Assembly: GCA_020809705.1 (NCBI GenBank)
Contig: CP085829.1
Coordinates: forward strand, 372,001-436,000
Direction: 5' to 3'
DNA length: 64,000 nt
Origin: Calonectria ilicicola
Taxonomy: Eukaryota > Ascomycota > Sordariomycetes > Hypocreales > Nectriaceae
In this document: positions 22,569-34,861 of the stretch, piece after piece
How the letters are laid out: each line of letters begins with the position of its first letter
Numbering within the stretch: position 1 is the first letter of the stretch
Made by a program: the position numbers and the translations under genes
The notes under the pieces: generated by a model
The model's database searches: none
Told to the model about the DNA's origin: nothing
Seen by the model: only the letters and a program-made list of their open reading frames with translations

Positions 22569-23867
22569 ATTGGAGTCGCAAGTAAGTCCCGCGACCAAGA
22601 AGCGAGACAGCGAGGTCGCCGAGATGAGATGAGTTATTAGATTTAGGATCTAAATGTTTTGGGAACAGATATCAAGATAGGTGGGGAGGGCCTGGTGTGT
22701 CTCTATACATCTCTCGCAAGATTATCTGTTCGACTGGCGAGGATGCAATGGAGATTTTGTTTCAGCTGAGGCTTTCATCGATCACGGGTAGTAAGCACCC
22801 TCGTGACAAATAACCCCTAACCCCCAATTTGGCTAGGCCGGCCAAGAAAAGTCACCGCAAGGCTGATTCTACTTGAGTCACGTGACTAGAATTTGCATCT
22901 CAACAGTGACGAGGAGAGTTAACAAAAATGACCGCATCAAAGCTTTTCTTCGAGGCGTAGTCATTCGGATAGATCTAAATAATCTGGTGTATTACAAATA
23001 GCTGCAGGATATTTGATTTCATACGTAAGTAAAACTATAGGGTAAGAAGGAGTGATGTATGCAATGCAGTTTGCTTTGAGAATTCCTTCAACTTCAAGTC
23101 TGCATTGTAATCACAAGTGATCATATATTTGATTTTGGGGACAGGTTCCTAATATCCCTAAGTCAGCATTGTTCTTTGGAATCTAACAGTCAGGTAGTAC
23201 CAACTACGAAGAGGGTACTTGAATCACGCCTATCTAGACATTTAGAAAGGCGTTCCGAAAGCAGTTTACACATGAGTATAGATGCGTGCACTGCATTGGA
23301 AGAAGCTACTTATCTTAGTGAGTCTGAGTTTTAGGTAATATTTAAAACTAGCTATTTACTGTGCTACTAGATCTCAATAGGCGCGCGTAGCAACAGGTCA
23401 GTTATCACACCAGGATTATGCAGTCCCATGGCGTGTGACTTGGATCCTGAATTTAGGATGGATTGCTTCATGGAATTTTCCGCATCCAGAGCCATAATCT
23501 TGCGCAACAACTGGCCAGAATGATCTGATCAGCCCTCAAGTGACCATCCAACTTCTTGTTGTAATTAAACTTGAACGGTGTATGGTTGCATAGCTAAGGA
23601 AATAATCAGGCGCACCAATGGCTCCTTCAGGCTAAATAGTCCTTTTTCTCCCCTGGTAAAATATCGTAGCTCAAAATGGTAGCAATCGGCATGAACCTGC
23701 GTCGTGCATCGGCTAAATGCCATGTGGGCAGAAAGCTATGAATCTGGAGAAACCTGCAGGGGTATTTCATCCGATGGTCTACATCAACGGACATGTTTAA
23801 AGTATAAATAAGTAGACGAAGTGTCGTAGAATTACATAGAACACAAGTCAGTTTCATTATCACAAGT
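22569..23867. other. Divergent intergenic region
   Basis: About 1.3 kb between the FYVE gene and the GH43 gene, which point away from each other. It should contain both promoters. No gene or repeat recognised. Confidence 0.5.
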
Positions 23868-25409
23868 ATGAAGTCTATCTACTATCCCATATTCTTTTTT
23901 CTGGCTCTCATGACGGTTGCCTTGGCAGAAACCTTCACAAATCCTGTGATTTGGGAGGATCTGGCAGACAATGAAGTCATTCGCGTTGGGGATACATTCT
24001 ACCTCTCAGCTTCTACCATGCACTATTCTCCTGGCGCACCGGTTCTCCAATCGCACGACCTAGTCAACTGGGAGTACATTGGACATTCCGTCCCTACCTT
24101 GGACTGGGCGAAAAAGTATGATCTGGTGGATGGGCAAAGAGCCTATATTGCAGGCATTTGGGCTTCCTCCATCAGATACCGAGAGAGTGATGGCCTTTTT
24201 TACTTTCTCGCCTGCATCGACTTTAGCAAGACGTATGTCTATACTGCTACAGATCCAGCAGGCTCTTGGTCAAAGAAAGCCACCATTGATACGTGCTATT
24301 ACGACGCTGGCCTGCTATTTGACGACGATGACACACCATACGTTGCTTTTGGGAGCGGCAGAGTAGCACAGCTGACTCCAGATGCATTCTCCGAAGTCAA
24401 ACAAGAAGTGGTTTATGAGGCGCCAGAAGACGTTGGCTACATTGAAGGCAGTCGCATGTATAAGCGGGACGGTTTCTACTATCTTTTCATGACTCGGCCG
24501 GCCAATGCCCAATTTGTACTCAAATCTTCAAGCCCATGGGGTCCATACGAAATTAGAAATTTGGTGGACGGCATTTCCTTGACAGCAGTGCCAAATGCAG
24601 GTGTGCCTCATCAAGGAAGTCTCGTTGAGACCCAAAACGGCGACTGGTATTACATGGGATTTGTCGACATGTACCCAGGGGGGCGGTCTCCTGTGCTCGC
24701 ACCAATCACTTGGGGCAGCGATGGCTTTCCAACCCTCGTAACGATCAATGGTGAATGGGGCAACTACGATTACCCGTTACCACGGGTCGATGTGGTTGGT
24801 ACCATTGGCACGGATGAGTTTTCAGGCACGTCTCTCAAACCCCAATGGGAATGGAACCACAACCCTGACACCGAGGGCTTCACCGTGAGCGACGGGCTCT
24901 TTTTACGAACTGTTACTGTGACAGATGATATCTGCCAAGCTCGAAACACTCTGACGCATCGCATTCATGGTCCTCAAGGCACTGGAACAATTCATCTCGA
25001 TTTCTCTGGCATGGCAGATGGCGACCGTGCAGGTTTTGCGGTATTCCGACACAAGTCAGCCTACATCGGACTAGAGAGGGAGGGAGACATCTTTTCTCTT
25101 GTTTTGGTGACGGACATCAATATGAATTCCGATTGGACAACAAATTCGACTGGAACAACTGTGGAACGCAGGTCTGATGTATCATTTCGCGACGTTTATC
25201 TTCGTATCGAGGCAGACATTTCCCCTGGTAGTTCGGGAACGGCAGTCTTCAGTTACAGCACGGATGGAAGTTCCTTTGAGAAGATTGGGTCTGCATTCCC
25301 ATTGAATAATCAGTGGGAATTTTTCATGGGATACCGATATGGCATCTTTAATCATGCCACCAAGTCTTTGGGTGGATCTGTTCGCGTTCGCTCGTTTACC
25401 AATGCCTAG
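23868..25409 (+). CDS. Secreted GH43 glycoside hydrolase (beta-xylosidase/arabinofuranosidase type)
   Basis: Intronless, 513 residues. Residues 1-20 are a typical signal peptide (hydrophobic FFFLALMTVALA). The five-bladed beta-propeller starts at NPVIWEDLADNEVIRVGDTFYLSAS, containing the N-terminal catalytic Asp region. YYDAGLLFDDDDTPYVAFG carries the pKa-modulating Asp, and GYIEGSRMYKRDGFYYLF carries the general-acid Glu. From about residue 320 (DEFSGTSLKPQWEWNHNP) a beta-sandwich C-terminal domain follows, as in GH43 xylosidases. It should release pentoses from hemicellulose oligosaccharides outside the cell. It stands alone, with 1.3 kb upstream and 2.2 kb downstream free of genes. Confidence 0.92.
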   Translation: MKSIYYPIFFFLALMTVALAETFTNPVIWEDLADNEVIRVGDTFYLSASTMHYSPGAPVLQSHDLVNWEYIGHSVPTLDWAKKYDLVDGQRAYIAGIWASSIRYRESDGLFYFLACIDFSKTYVYTATDPAGSWSKKATIDTCYYDAGLLFDDDDTPYVAFGSGRVAQLTPDAFSEVKQEVVYEAPEDVGYIEGSRMYKRDGFYYLFMTRPANAQFVLKSSSPWGPYEIRNLVDGISLTAVPNAGVPHQGSLVETQNGDWYYMGFVDMYPGGRSPVLAPITWGSDGFPTLVTINGEWGNYDYPLPRVDVVGTIGTDEFSGTSLKPQWEWNHNPDTEGFTVSDGLFLRTVTVTDDICQARNTLTHRIHGPQGTGTIHLDFSGMADGDRAGFAVFRHKSAYIGLEREGDIFSLVLVTDINMNSDWTTNSTGTTVERRSDVSFRDVYLRIEADISPGSSGTAVFSYSTDGSSFEKIGSAFPLNNQWEFFMGYRYGIFNHATKSLGGSVRVRSFTNA

Positions 25410-27654
25410 ATAGTCAAATGATGACGCCTTTACCCTTTTAATTGTTTCACTATGAAGCTTCTCGCAGCATATGTCAGCTTGGGGTTAGACAATGAACTTC
25501 TGTACGTTGATCTGGGGATCTGCAAATATCTAACAGTGGTGTCAATTAATCCATATCATCATTTAAACAAAAAGAATCATATTTCGCCGCATTCTATATA
25601 ACAAAAACTCGAATGGTAGCACTGAAATGAACCAACAATCCGCATTGACATTATTAGGTTCAGAGCCGGATATTCGGATTCCTCGGGCGGTATTTCGGCG
25701 GGTGAATAGCATTAGGTTATTCATCTATAAATAGGCTGGCGAGATGTGGCACAGCAAAGTTCACCGCAGTGTTCCGACCAAAAACGCTCAGAATATCACC
25801 AAATTCTCATACTCAATGGTCTGAGGCAGCTGCGCATTGTTCAACAGCGTGCGGTGCGGCACAAGGCGATGAAATAGCCATATCCTGCGTGATCACAGCC
25901 ACCGGGAAAAAGAGCGGCCAGATCTGGGATTGGCTGCTTAAATAAATTGGAACTAGACCCCTCTTTTTTAAGGCCCTGTGAACCCTGGCTGATCCTTCGA
26001 TGCGCTCCATCCAAATACCACCAGGGATGACACATTAATCCACACCCGCAACACGCCCCATTGCCGGGAAAATAAGGCACAATGTGGCAGTTGGTATACA
26101 TCCTACTGACCGTTGTTATCCGAATTTCCGGCCGGGACAGCCCCTGTTTGGATGTGTTGGTGTCATGAACCGCTGGTGCGCCATGACTGCAAGTTAGCGA
26201 GAAGGTTTATCATAATTAGAGGAGCTAGACCCGAGGTAAATTCTAGTTTTCATGCACGAGGTAGGAGGAGAGACCTTACGCACATTGCATACTCATTACG
26301 AAAATTGGCGGAGCAATCCGAGATGGGAAAATGCTGCATCAAGCGAAAACGGCGGCATCACAATACGTCTTAGCAATCGGGCTGAACCGCTCCTCTTACC
26401 CAATACGTTTGCTTTTTTCCATGCCTCCTCCGTCATCCCATCAGGGGTCAGGTACGTGTCAGCTAGCGGCTCGCTCCACCACAAAACCACGCTCCTTTCC
26501 CGTGTCAGATGCTTGCACGTGTGACACTGCACATCCTTGCCAAGAAGCCTGAAGCTCCGAGCTAGAAGACTCTGAAGGAACTTAGTATTGAGCTAATGCA
26601 GGTGTATTACCCCGACGGCTAAAGGAGGCTGCAAAAATGCAGTCTCTTCCTGACTAGTGAGGCTCTTTTGCTTGCCGTTCATCGCTCCTTTCAATGCAGC
26701 CATCGCCAGTACATTTTGACCACTACCTGCGTACTTACAATAGGCTTCTTTTTATCTAGAGACAGATTTCCCATTGATTATTTTTGTAGCAACACGGGGC
26801 TTCTCTACCCTTGTCCAACGTTCGCCCATCCGTGCGCGTTGTTGAAAAGTAGTCAGGCCTGACTGACAGCACCAAAATGCAGCATCTGACCTTGTGATGC
26901 AGTTCAACTCCACAAGTCTGGTCCCATTAGCTGACTCGTAGGCACAAAATGAGGTGTTTCTTGAGCCCACTGAACGTGCTCAAAGTTGTTCTGCTTGCTA
27001 ATCATTGATGTCGACATTATTGAGTTGGTTGGCCTTCGGGGCCCGAGGATTCCGTTGCCGAGCCGCAGACGCGAAACGCCAAGACCCTGCGGAGCATGAA
27101 AGGCAGCAATGCCACAGCGCAAGCCAGGTCCCGCAGACTCTAGCTTGAGGTACGGCGTCCGCGTTTTGAATACGGAATGGCTCAGTTCTCCCGGGCGCGC
27201 TCTCGGGCATAACAGCCTCCCCCCAATAATAATGAATGCTGCTCAAGGCTCACATTGTGCCCCATTCTGTGGCCCTTGAAATCATACAGGGCTGACCTCG
27301 TATCCCAATCTGTCACTGCGTTTCGTTCAGGCCCTACAAGGCCAATAGGGACGCGTACGGGTCATTTTTCAGACATGCCCTCTCTTCGTTCGGTCCGTTG
27401 CGGCGGGTCCGAGTGGCCTGGCAGGTCTAGCTCAAGACTGACTCTGGAGCCTTTAAATTACCTAACGATCTTGGCCGTCTATTATTAGGCTTTTAGGGCG
27501 GATCGTTCGGGTGTCACCGAACGTCATCCGACCGTTGGGAGAACGATGGCGTTTGAGAAAGCAAAGGTTGCCTCTCCGGCCCCAGTAGATATCATGCTGG
27601 TGCCCCGTCTCATCGGGTCGACTGTCGATCACCCCTCAACCACATCAGAAAAAA
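25410..27654. other. Long gene-poor stretch
   Basis: About 2.2 kb with only short overlapping frames on both strands and no family pattern. Local composition changes (AT-rich near 25.6 kb, GC-richer near 27.0-27.5 kb) suggest mixed origin. No tRNA or clear repeat seen. Confidence 0.45.
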
Positions 27655-28700
27655 ATGGCCATCGCAGAACCCATCGAAATCGACCCTCACGGTGATGTTC
27701 AGCTGCAAGTGGGCCGAGCAGAGGAACCCGAGCAGGTTAGATTTGTAGTCTGCTCTCGAACCCTTGCTCGAGTATCACCGGTCTTCGAGAGAATGCTGTT
27801 CGGCAACTTTATAGAATCAAAGCCCAAGGCTTATTCTGGATCCAAAGATTGGCTTGTGAGACTGCCTGCCGACCGAGCTTTTCCATTAGCTGTCTTTTTG
27901 GATATTTGCCACGGACACCTCCACCGCATACCAAGAACGTTGACCATTGACCAACTCTACGAGCTCACTGTCTTGACAAATTACTACGATGCCACTTCAA
28001 TTTTACGGCCTTGGGTGGACATCTGGATGTCATCAATTGAGGACGACATTGGAAAGTGCCAGCTATCATTGTCAAAGGCACTGTGGATCTCTTGGGAGTT
28101 CGGACGGGAGCAACTATTCACGAGAATTGCACACAAGTTATTAGTGGAAGCCGATGGGCCCATTGGCTTCGACGACCCCGAGTTTGATGACCTGCAGCTA
28201 CCTCCCGAGATCATTGGTATGTAATAGTTGTTCATGAATTGCCGAGACATGCAGCCACTAACCCAAATTCAGAGCGAATTGATGCCATTCGTCTCAGCAC
28301 GGTCGAAGAACTTCTTGAAATATTCCACAACATGGTTGAAGCGCTCATGGCTGTCGACGAGAAGCCGAGATGGTGCCGATATGCCCGATGGATGGGACCC
28401 CATCGGTGCGAATCCATGATCCTCGGATCAATGACATTTTGCCTTACCAGGGCCGGCCTATGGCCTTTGCCACATCCTCTAGATGTGCAAGATAGCATTC
28501 TTGGTTTACGTCGAAAGTTGACCAATTTGGTGATACATGACATTGGTGAGGTGTCTACAGAGCCTCACATGGATCACCGTGAATGCAATCCAGAAAGACT
28601 CCTGCTAAGAGAAGTTGAGAAAGTCATGAAAAATATGAAGAGTCCGGTGACAGAGGCGCACTATAAGTTTATGCAGGAGCATGCACGGAAACTGAAGTAG
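27655..28700 (+). CDS. BTB/POZ-like domain protein
   Basis: Exons 27655-28216 and 28273-28700 (56-bp intron, phase 1) give 329 residues from ATG (MAIAEPIEIDPHGDV). The front half reads like the fungal BTB fold: GDVQLQVG, FVVCSRTLARVSPVFERML, then FPLAVFLDICHGHLHRIPRTL and LYELTVLTNYYDA. These proteins use the BTB core for dimerisation or Cullin-3 binding. The C-terminal half is helical, with no repeats or zinc fingers. There is no signal peptide. Function beyond protein-protein contact cannot be inferred. Confidence 0.75.
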
Positions 28701-29123
28701 TTATGTTTACCTTGGCGTTCTAGATTATGATACCCATGTACAATATGATCAATTTAGATGGAGATGAAAAAGCAAATAGATATTCGTTACATGAAGACAC
28801 TTAACCCACCTAGCTTTGTGTCATATCTCTCTTCTGCATTTAATTGACGAGACTGGTCTTTTTCTTCGCATTATTCGAACGGGTTCGCGCGGCTAGGCAC
28901 GGTCTGATATTGGCCAATTGAAATCTGCGATTGCAGCTGACTCCTCCCTCTGAGGCTCAGGCAGCCACGCCCAATGTTGCCGAAACAAAGTAGAATCAAT
29001 CACCACGCCGGTAAAACCCTCACTTCGATTAGCGCGCAAGGGAAAAGCGCACCTGGGACTGCCCATAAACGATTAGAGCATTGACTGCTCCACATCAACT
29101 GATGACGTAACACGATATCCACG
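28701..29123. other. Intergenic, no gene seen
   Basis: About 420 bp between the BTB-like gene and the NLR pseudogene. Confidence 0.45.
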
Positions 29124-32100
29124 ATGCCCAACCTTGATCCAAACCTCTACACGATCGCCTGGATCGCACCGCTAGAAATCGAGGCTCGCGCTGCCTTATG
29201 TCTCTTCGATGAAGTACACGAGGGAGATTTCTTGCTGACCCGAGGAAGCGATTATGTATTCAACGCTGGTATCGTCTGTGGGCATCATGTCGTGCTTGCG
29301 ACGTTGCCACCAGGTCAGCCTTATGGAACTAGCTCTGCGGGGGCGCTGGCTGGCTAGGTTAAGATGCTGGTCGGTGTTGTAGTAGGCCTGCCTGACCTTT
29401 CGTGGTCCCTACCGCGTGATATCCGTCTTGGTGATGTTCTTGTCGCTCTTCCTGAGGGAGATGGTGTTGGACTTGTTGTGTATGGACTGGGGAAGGAGGT
29501 TGGAGAGGATAGTATCCAATTCTTAAATGGGGGCTATGTATTAGCCAAAATAGAAACAATTATTTGTTTGGTAATAGGCAAGCTAAAGCTCAAGGCCCCT
29601 CTAGAAGTTAATACCTTCCTGCCCTATTATCAAAAGATCAAGGATGAGGAACATTCAAGTGGTATATTTGTTGATCCAGGCCAAGAAAGAGATGTTTTAT
29701 ATGACCTTGACAAGGTCATAGACCGACCGCGCCGACCTGATGCCCAGCGCACGAGAGTTTGGTATGGACTGATTGGTTCCAGAGATAAACTTATGAGGAA
29801 CGTGATGAGGAGAAACGAGTTGTGTGATTAGCATGGTATCATAGGCTTTGAGATGGAGGCTGTAGGGATGATGAATATCATTCCTGTAGGTGTGATCCGC
29901 AGCGTCTACGACTATGCCGATAGCCACAAAAACAAAAAATGGTAGCTATATGTAGCAGCTATGGCTGGAGCGTATGCCAAAGCGGTTTTGACCATGATTC
30001 AACCAAAGAAACCTCAAGGCACGTAAAGATCTCTTTTGAACAAGAGATGCATATCATCTAAGCAGACTAGTTTGTGTAGATGCAAAGCTAACCTGTCATC
30101 TCAGTAGTAGAAGGTCACTTTGAGGTTCCATTTGGCCGAAATCGAAGCTTCGTTGGCCGTGTGCCTATCTTGGAGCAGCTTCTCTGCCAGATTCCCCCAA
30201 ATATAGAACCGGATGATTGTCAACTAACCGTCCTCGAAGGCCTTGGGGGTGTCGGAAAGACCCAAGTCGCTCTTGAGGCGGCTTATAGACTTCGTCGAGA
30301 ATATCCTGACTGTTCTATCTTTTGGGTGCCTGCTATTAGCGCTATTAGCTTTGAAAATGCATACCACAAAATCGGTCAGAAGTTGGATGTTCCAGGGATC
30401 GAAGAGGATAAGGCGGATGTGAAATCACTTGTTAAATCTGCTTTGGATAGGGAGAGCGGCAACTGGCTATTGATTATTGATAATGCAGACAATACGGAGC
30501 TGCTATTCGGCGAAAATGGTTTGTCTAATTACCTGCCATCTAATCCTCTTGGTTCCATCTTGTTTACAACCCGGAACCACGATGTTGCGGTAGAATTGGA
30601 CGTATGTCCAGGTAATATGGTTCCTGTAACACAGATGACTAGAGGCGAGGCGATAGAAATGCTCCAGAGGCATTTAAAAGAAGACCAGATGCGAGATGGA
30701 GCAATTACATCGAACTTACGAACTTTTGCTTGATTTGCCACTGGCTATCAAGCAGGCATCTGCGTACATCCAAAGAACTGGAATATCGATTGCTCAATAT
30801 CTTCACCATTGCCGATCAGACGACAGCCACTTGATCAAGCTCCTTAGCAAGGACTTTAACGACCGGGGTCGTTTCAAGTCTACATTAAATCCCATAGCTA
30901 CAACGTGGCTGGTTTCATTTCGACAAATATCTCGGGACAATGTCCTCGCCGCTCGATACTTGCAATATATGTCTTATCTTGCTGAGAAGGAAATTCCGAG
31001 GAGCATTCTACCAGATGGCAATAGCGAAATAGAGATGGATGAAGCCATTGGCACATTAAAAGCATATGCTTTTATCACCGAGCGAGATAATAATCAGGTT
31101 TATGATATCCATAGACTTGTTGGACGAGTCATGCGAAATTGGATAGCCGAGGAAGAGGATCCAGAGGCACATCTCATAAGTATCATACAGAAACTCAATG
31201 AGATAATTCCAATCCCAGAGAATGAGAACAAGCCTCTATGGACCAAGTACCTACCCCATGCACTAAGGGCGCTTGCCTTTCGAGAACCAGAGAATTCTCC
31301 AGATAAGGCCGCGATTTCTCAGCTCCTGTCTCGAGTAGCAAATTGCCAAGCTGTACTTGTGAAATATGATGAGGCCGAGACAATGCACAGACAGGCACTT
31401 AAACTGAAGAGAGAAGTACTTGGCACAACACATCACGAGACAATCAAAAGCATTGTTGACCTTGGGAATGTACTCGATTATCAGGGTAAATATGAGGAAT
31501 GCGAGGCAATGCGTAGAGAGGCAATTGAAATCTGCTCAAAAGTGTTCGGAAGGAAACACCCTAATACGGTCAAAACTATGAATAATCTTACGAATATCTT
31601 AGTTATTCAGAGGAGGGAAAAAGAGGCCGAGTTGATACTTCGAGAGGCTCTCGATGTCCATGTGAAAGAATTCAGTATAAGACATCCTGATACACTAGAA
31701 ATTATGAATAACCTTGGGTATATACTTCGTAAACGAGGAGAATATGAGGAAGCTGAGATGATGCATCGCCAGGTACTTAAAATCAGGACAGAAGTGTGTG
31801 GTGCAAAACACAGCTCTACAATCACATCTATGGTCGACCTTGCAGTTACGCTTTATATGCAGGGCAAATATGAGGAGGCCAAGGCAAATTGTCAACAGGC
31901 AATTGATATTAGTATAGATGCACTTGGTATTAGGCATGTTTACACAATAAGGGCTATGCACAACTTTGCATGCATGCTTCATCATCAAGGTCAATATGAG
32001 AAAGCCGAGGAAATAAGTCAATCATCACTTGAAATTCATATTGAAGTACTCGGTATAAAACATCCTAATACACTGCAGAGTATGGGAACCTTTGCAAGTA

Positions 32101-32279
32101 TACATCATAGCCAGGGCAGACTAAAGGAGGCTAGGGAATTATATCAAGAGTTACTTGAACTTAAGAAAGAAGTACTCGGCATAAAGCATCATTCGACGCT
32201 TCAGACTATGCACCAGATGGCGGAAATACGTCTTAGTCAGGGTAGATGCGAGGATATTGAACCTTTAGTTCGAGTCTAG
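29124..32279 (+). pseudogene. PNP-NB-ARC-TPR NLR with several disabling changes
   Basis: The order is that of a complete fungal NLR. First comes a nucleoside-phosphorylase-like domain ([58 protein letters not shown]). Next is NB-ARC with [13 protein letters not shown] (Walker A), [10 protein letters not shown] (Walker B) and GSILFTTRN. Last are at least seven TPR units of about 42 residues (YEEAEMMHRQ..., AMHNFACMLHHQGQYEKAEE) to a stop at 32279. The frame is broken by TAG at 29355-29357, 29829-29831 and 29943-29945. In the latter two, and plausibly in the first, the family context suggests Gln. A frameshift occurs near 30690-30735, where the two NB-ARC/TPR frames overlap. About ten residues after the first stop also seem to be missing. 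The linker intron near 30025 does not keep phase cleanly. Confidence 0.8.
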
Positions 32280-32330
32280 AGAAATCTACCACTGTTTCCG
32301 GGCATCGCATGCTCATTATACCGTTAATTG

Positions 32331-32510
32331 GAGGAAATGAGAGAAAAGAGGAGTCAAAGACGAGAAAGGAGAAGCAAAGAGAAGGTGAAAGAGAGTTCAA
32401 GGAGGTGATACAAGAGAGAGAAGACAAGAAAGAAAAGCAGAAAGGAGAAGAGACAGAAAAAGAGAAAGAAGAAGAGAAGTAAAAAAAAAAGAAGCCGAGA
32501 AGGAAAAAGA
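32331..32510. repeat. Purine-rich (GA) low-complexity tract
   Basis: About 180 bp almost entirely A/G on the plus strand, just after the NLR pseudogene stop, ending in an A-run at 32480. The long frame on the complementary strand (Ser/Phe-rich) is a by-product of the composition. Confidence 0.8.
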
Positions 32511-33198
32511 TATCTGGGCCTGTTTGGCATTTCACGCTAATATATAATAGCACCGCTTATGTTTATACTTATTGAATATATTTGGCCGCTTTTATTTATA
32601 TTTATATTTTTATTCCCTTATCTTGGATGCCTCTTGCAATATTTCGGTCGCCATGATTGAATTTTGACTCATTCCCGAGTCCCACTTATTCAAAACCGTA
32701 GCGTTGTTGCCATTCCCGAGTGGGGCCCGTGGTTGGTGAATCTCTTTTTTTGCCTGACAAGATTATCAAGAAAGCCAACTCAATAGTCTGAATTCAGAGA
32801 AATATGAGGTGTGTTATATGGTAAGGGAAAATGGTGAATTGGCACCGATTGGGATTGATGTGATGTTTCGTTTACTCTCATTCACTCAAAAGCCTCTTGT
32901 ACTGAATCGGCTCTCGATAAGGCGTCTGAGAGCAAAGTACCAGGAATCTCCACTCCACCATTACGTGACCCTTAAGTTAGATAATTTCATTCATCGGATT
33001 GACATGGTCTTCCACTTTTCCGGATCTCGGAAACCTGACTCTAGTTTATCATGCCTCCAACGGTTCTGTTAACGTAAGGTGGTGATTCTTATCTCGTCAA
33101 GGGTAAACTGGTTTTGTATATTAGACATGATTCGTCGCATGTTAGTTGTGCTGCCTTCCATTAGTTTTGTCTTATCTTAATTCTTCAATTGCTACAAC
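32511..33198. other. AT-rich intergenic, promoter of the PLP gene
   Basis: About 690 bp with no convincing gene. An 87-codon plus-strand frame at 32809 shows no family pattern. Confidence 0.45.
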
Positions 33199-34501
33199 AT
33201 GGCATCCAACGAGAGTACTCAACAAGGCTCGAAGGCCATCCTCACAGCCGAGGACTTCCAAGGCGCGTTACCTGCGATGGCAATGGCCACTAAGGCTGTC
33301 CATGCCGATGACTTTGTCAGCACTCACCGTGCAATTGCGCCTGGAGTTCATGTTGCCGTCAACTACAGATATTCACGAGACCCAGAACAGCTGATCCCAA
33401 GCGAGAATCATGATGTATGTTTTCAAGAGCCATTCGGATTAGAGAATCCACTAACATACGCACAAGCCAAATGCACCATATGATTCACATGTCTACTCGC
33501 GTTATACAGCACCAAACACAACTCGGTTTGAGACCGTGCTCCGGAGCATATTTGGTGGAGACGTTGTTTCATATGCATGTGGTCTCTCTGCTTTCCATGC
33601 TTTAATGGTTTGCCTAAACCCAAAGCGTGTCTTCATCGGCGATGGTTACCACGGAGTTCATGGTGTTGTCGAGCTCATGGGTGAATTGACTGGCGTTAAA
33701 AAGCTCAGTTTGGACGACCTTGACCAGATGACTGCTGGAGATTTGCTTCACATTGAAACACCAAACAACCCTACAGGCGAGGCTATAAACCTGGCGTATT
33801 ACAGTGCCAAGGCTCGTGAAGTCGGAGCATACTTGAGTGTGGATTCGATATTTGCGCCACCGCCTCTGCAAGATCCACTTCAATTCGGCGCTGACATTGT
33901 CCTCCACAGTGGCACCAAGTATATTGGAGGTCATTCCGACATGTTGTGTGGTATCTTAGTGGTTAACCCTGACCGCGCAAAGGAGGGATTGACGGCGAAG
34001 CTGTACAAACAACGCCTGCTCCTCGGCAACGTCATGGGAAGTCTTGAGGGATGGTTGGGACTTCGATCACTGCGCACTCTTCATCTCCGCGTGAATAAGC
34101 AATCTCGGACCGCTCAAGAGCTTGTCGCATGGCTTCATAAAGAGTCTTAAGACTCGTCAAGCTTGGTATCTAAAATTGTCGACAGAGTGCAGCATGCATC
34201 TCTCCAAGATGAAGCTCTGAAGGAAGGCTGGTTGCAAAAGCAGATGCCTGGCGGATTTGGACCGGTGTTTACTCTCTGGATCAAGAGAGCCGACCACGCT
34301 AAAAGATTACCCAGCAAGCTATTTGTTTTCCAGCACGCAACTAGTCTAGGAGGAGTGGAGAGTCTGATGGAATGGAGGCGTATGAGCGACGAGGGTGCTG
34401 ACCCGAGGTTGATGAGAATCAGCTGTGGTGTGGAGGATGTAGAGGATATGAAGGCAGACTTGCTGCAAGCATTTGAGACTCTTTTGAGGGAATTCCCTTG
34501 A
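33199..34501 (+). pseudogene. Cystathionine gamma-synthase/lyase-type PLP enzyme with one premature stop
   Basis: Exons 33199-33414 and 33467-34501 give a family-length protein (about 416 codons). It has the conserved YSRYTAPNTTRFE phosphate-binding segment, FHALMVCL, HIETPNNPTGEA and the PLP-lysine site DIVLHSGTKYIGGHSD. The C-terminal domain is complete (LVSKIVDRVQHAS ... DPRLMRISCGVEDVEDM, matching the usual RLSVGIED end). The only lesion is an in-frame TAA at 34148-34150, between LHKES and DSSSLV. The frame resumes without shift, so a CAA (Gln) to TAA change is likely. The ancestor would have handled sulfur amino acids (Cys/Hcy/Met metabolism). Truncation would remove the C-terminal domain, so the product is probably inactive unless the stop is read through or recoded. 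Confidence 0.8.
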
Positions 34502-34861
34502 TAAGAACAGGATAAAAAGACGCGTAGAAGAAGTTAAATAGAATTTTGCCTAAAAGAAATGCAGTTTGCAATTTTGGTCGGTTCTCAAAGTGGTAGCGAG
34601 CCGCTGGTCTCTATCCTGTGTTACTCCGCACACTTAGTTGGAGTCCACGACTCCATTGCCTCCACATGGCAGAGTCGGCTTAGAATTACATAAAAGGCCC
34701 GATCGGCTTATCCCAAAGTACAAATTCGCGTATAACCTCAGACTGGCACTCTTCCTGAAATGAATCTTGTAATTATTTCCCAGAGCTCTTAGTCCACTCC
34801 AACCCAACTATCGTCAAGGCTCGACTAGCCCATCTTCAATTGACAACTTTCGCCCTGGACA
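34502..34861. other. Short intergenic, MFS promoter
   Basis: 360 bp between the PLP gene and the MFS gene. No additional gene. Confidence 0.5.

Noticed and set aside
32233..32553. 106-codon Ser/Phe-rich minus-strand frame
   Set aside because: By-product of the purine-rich tract on the other strand.
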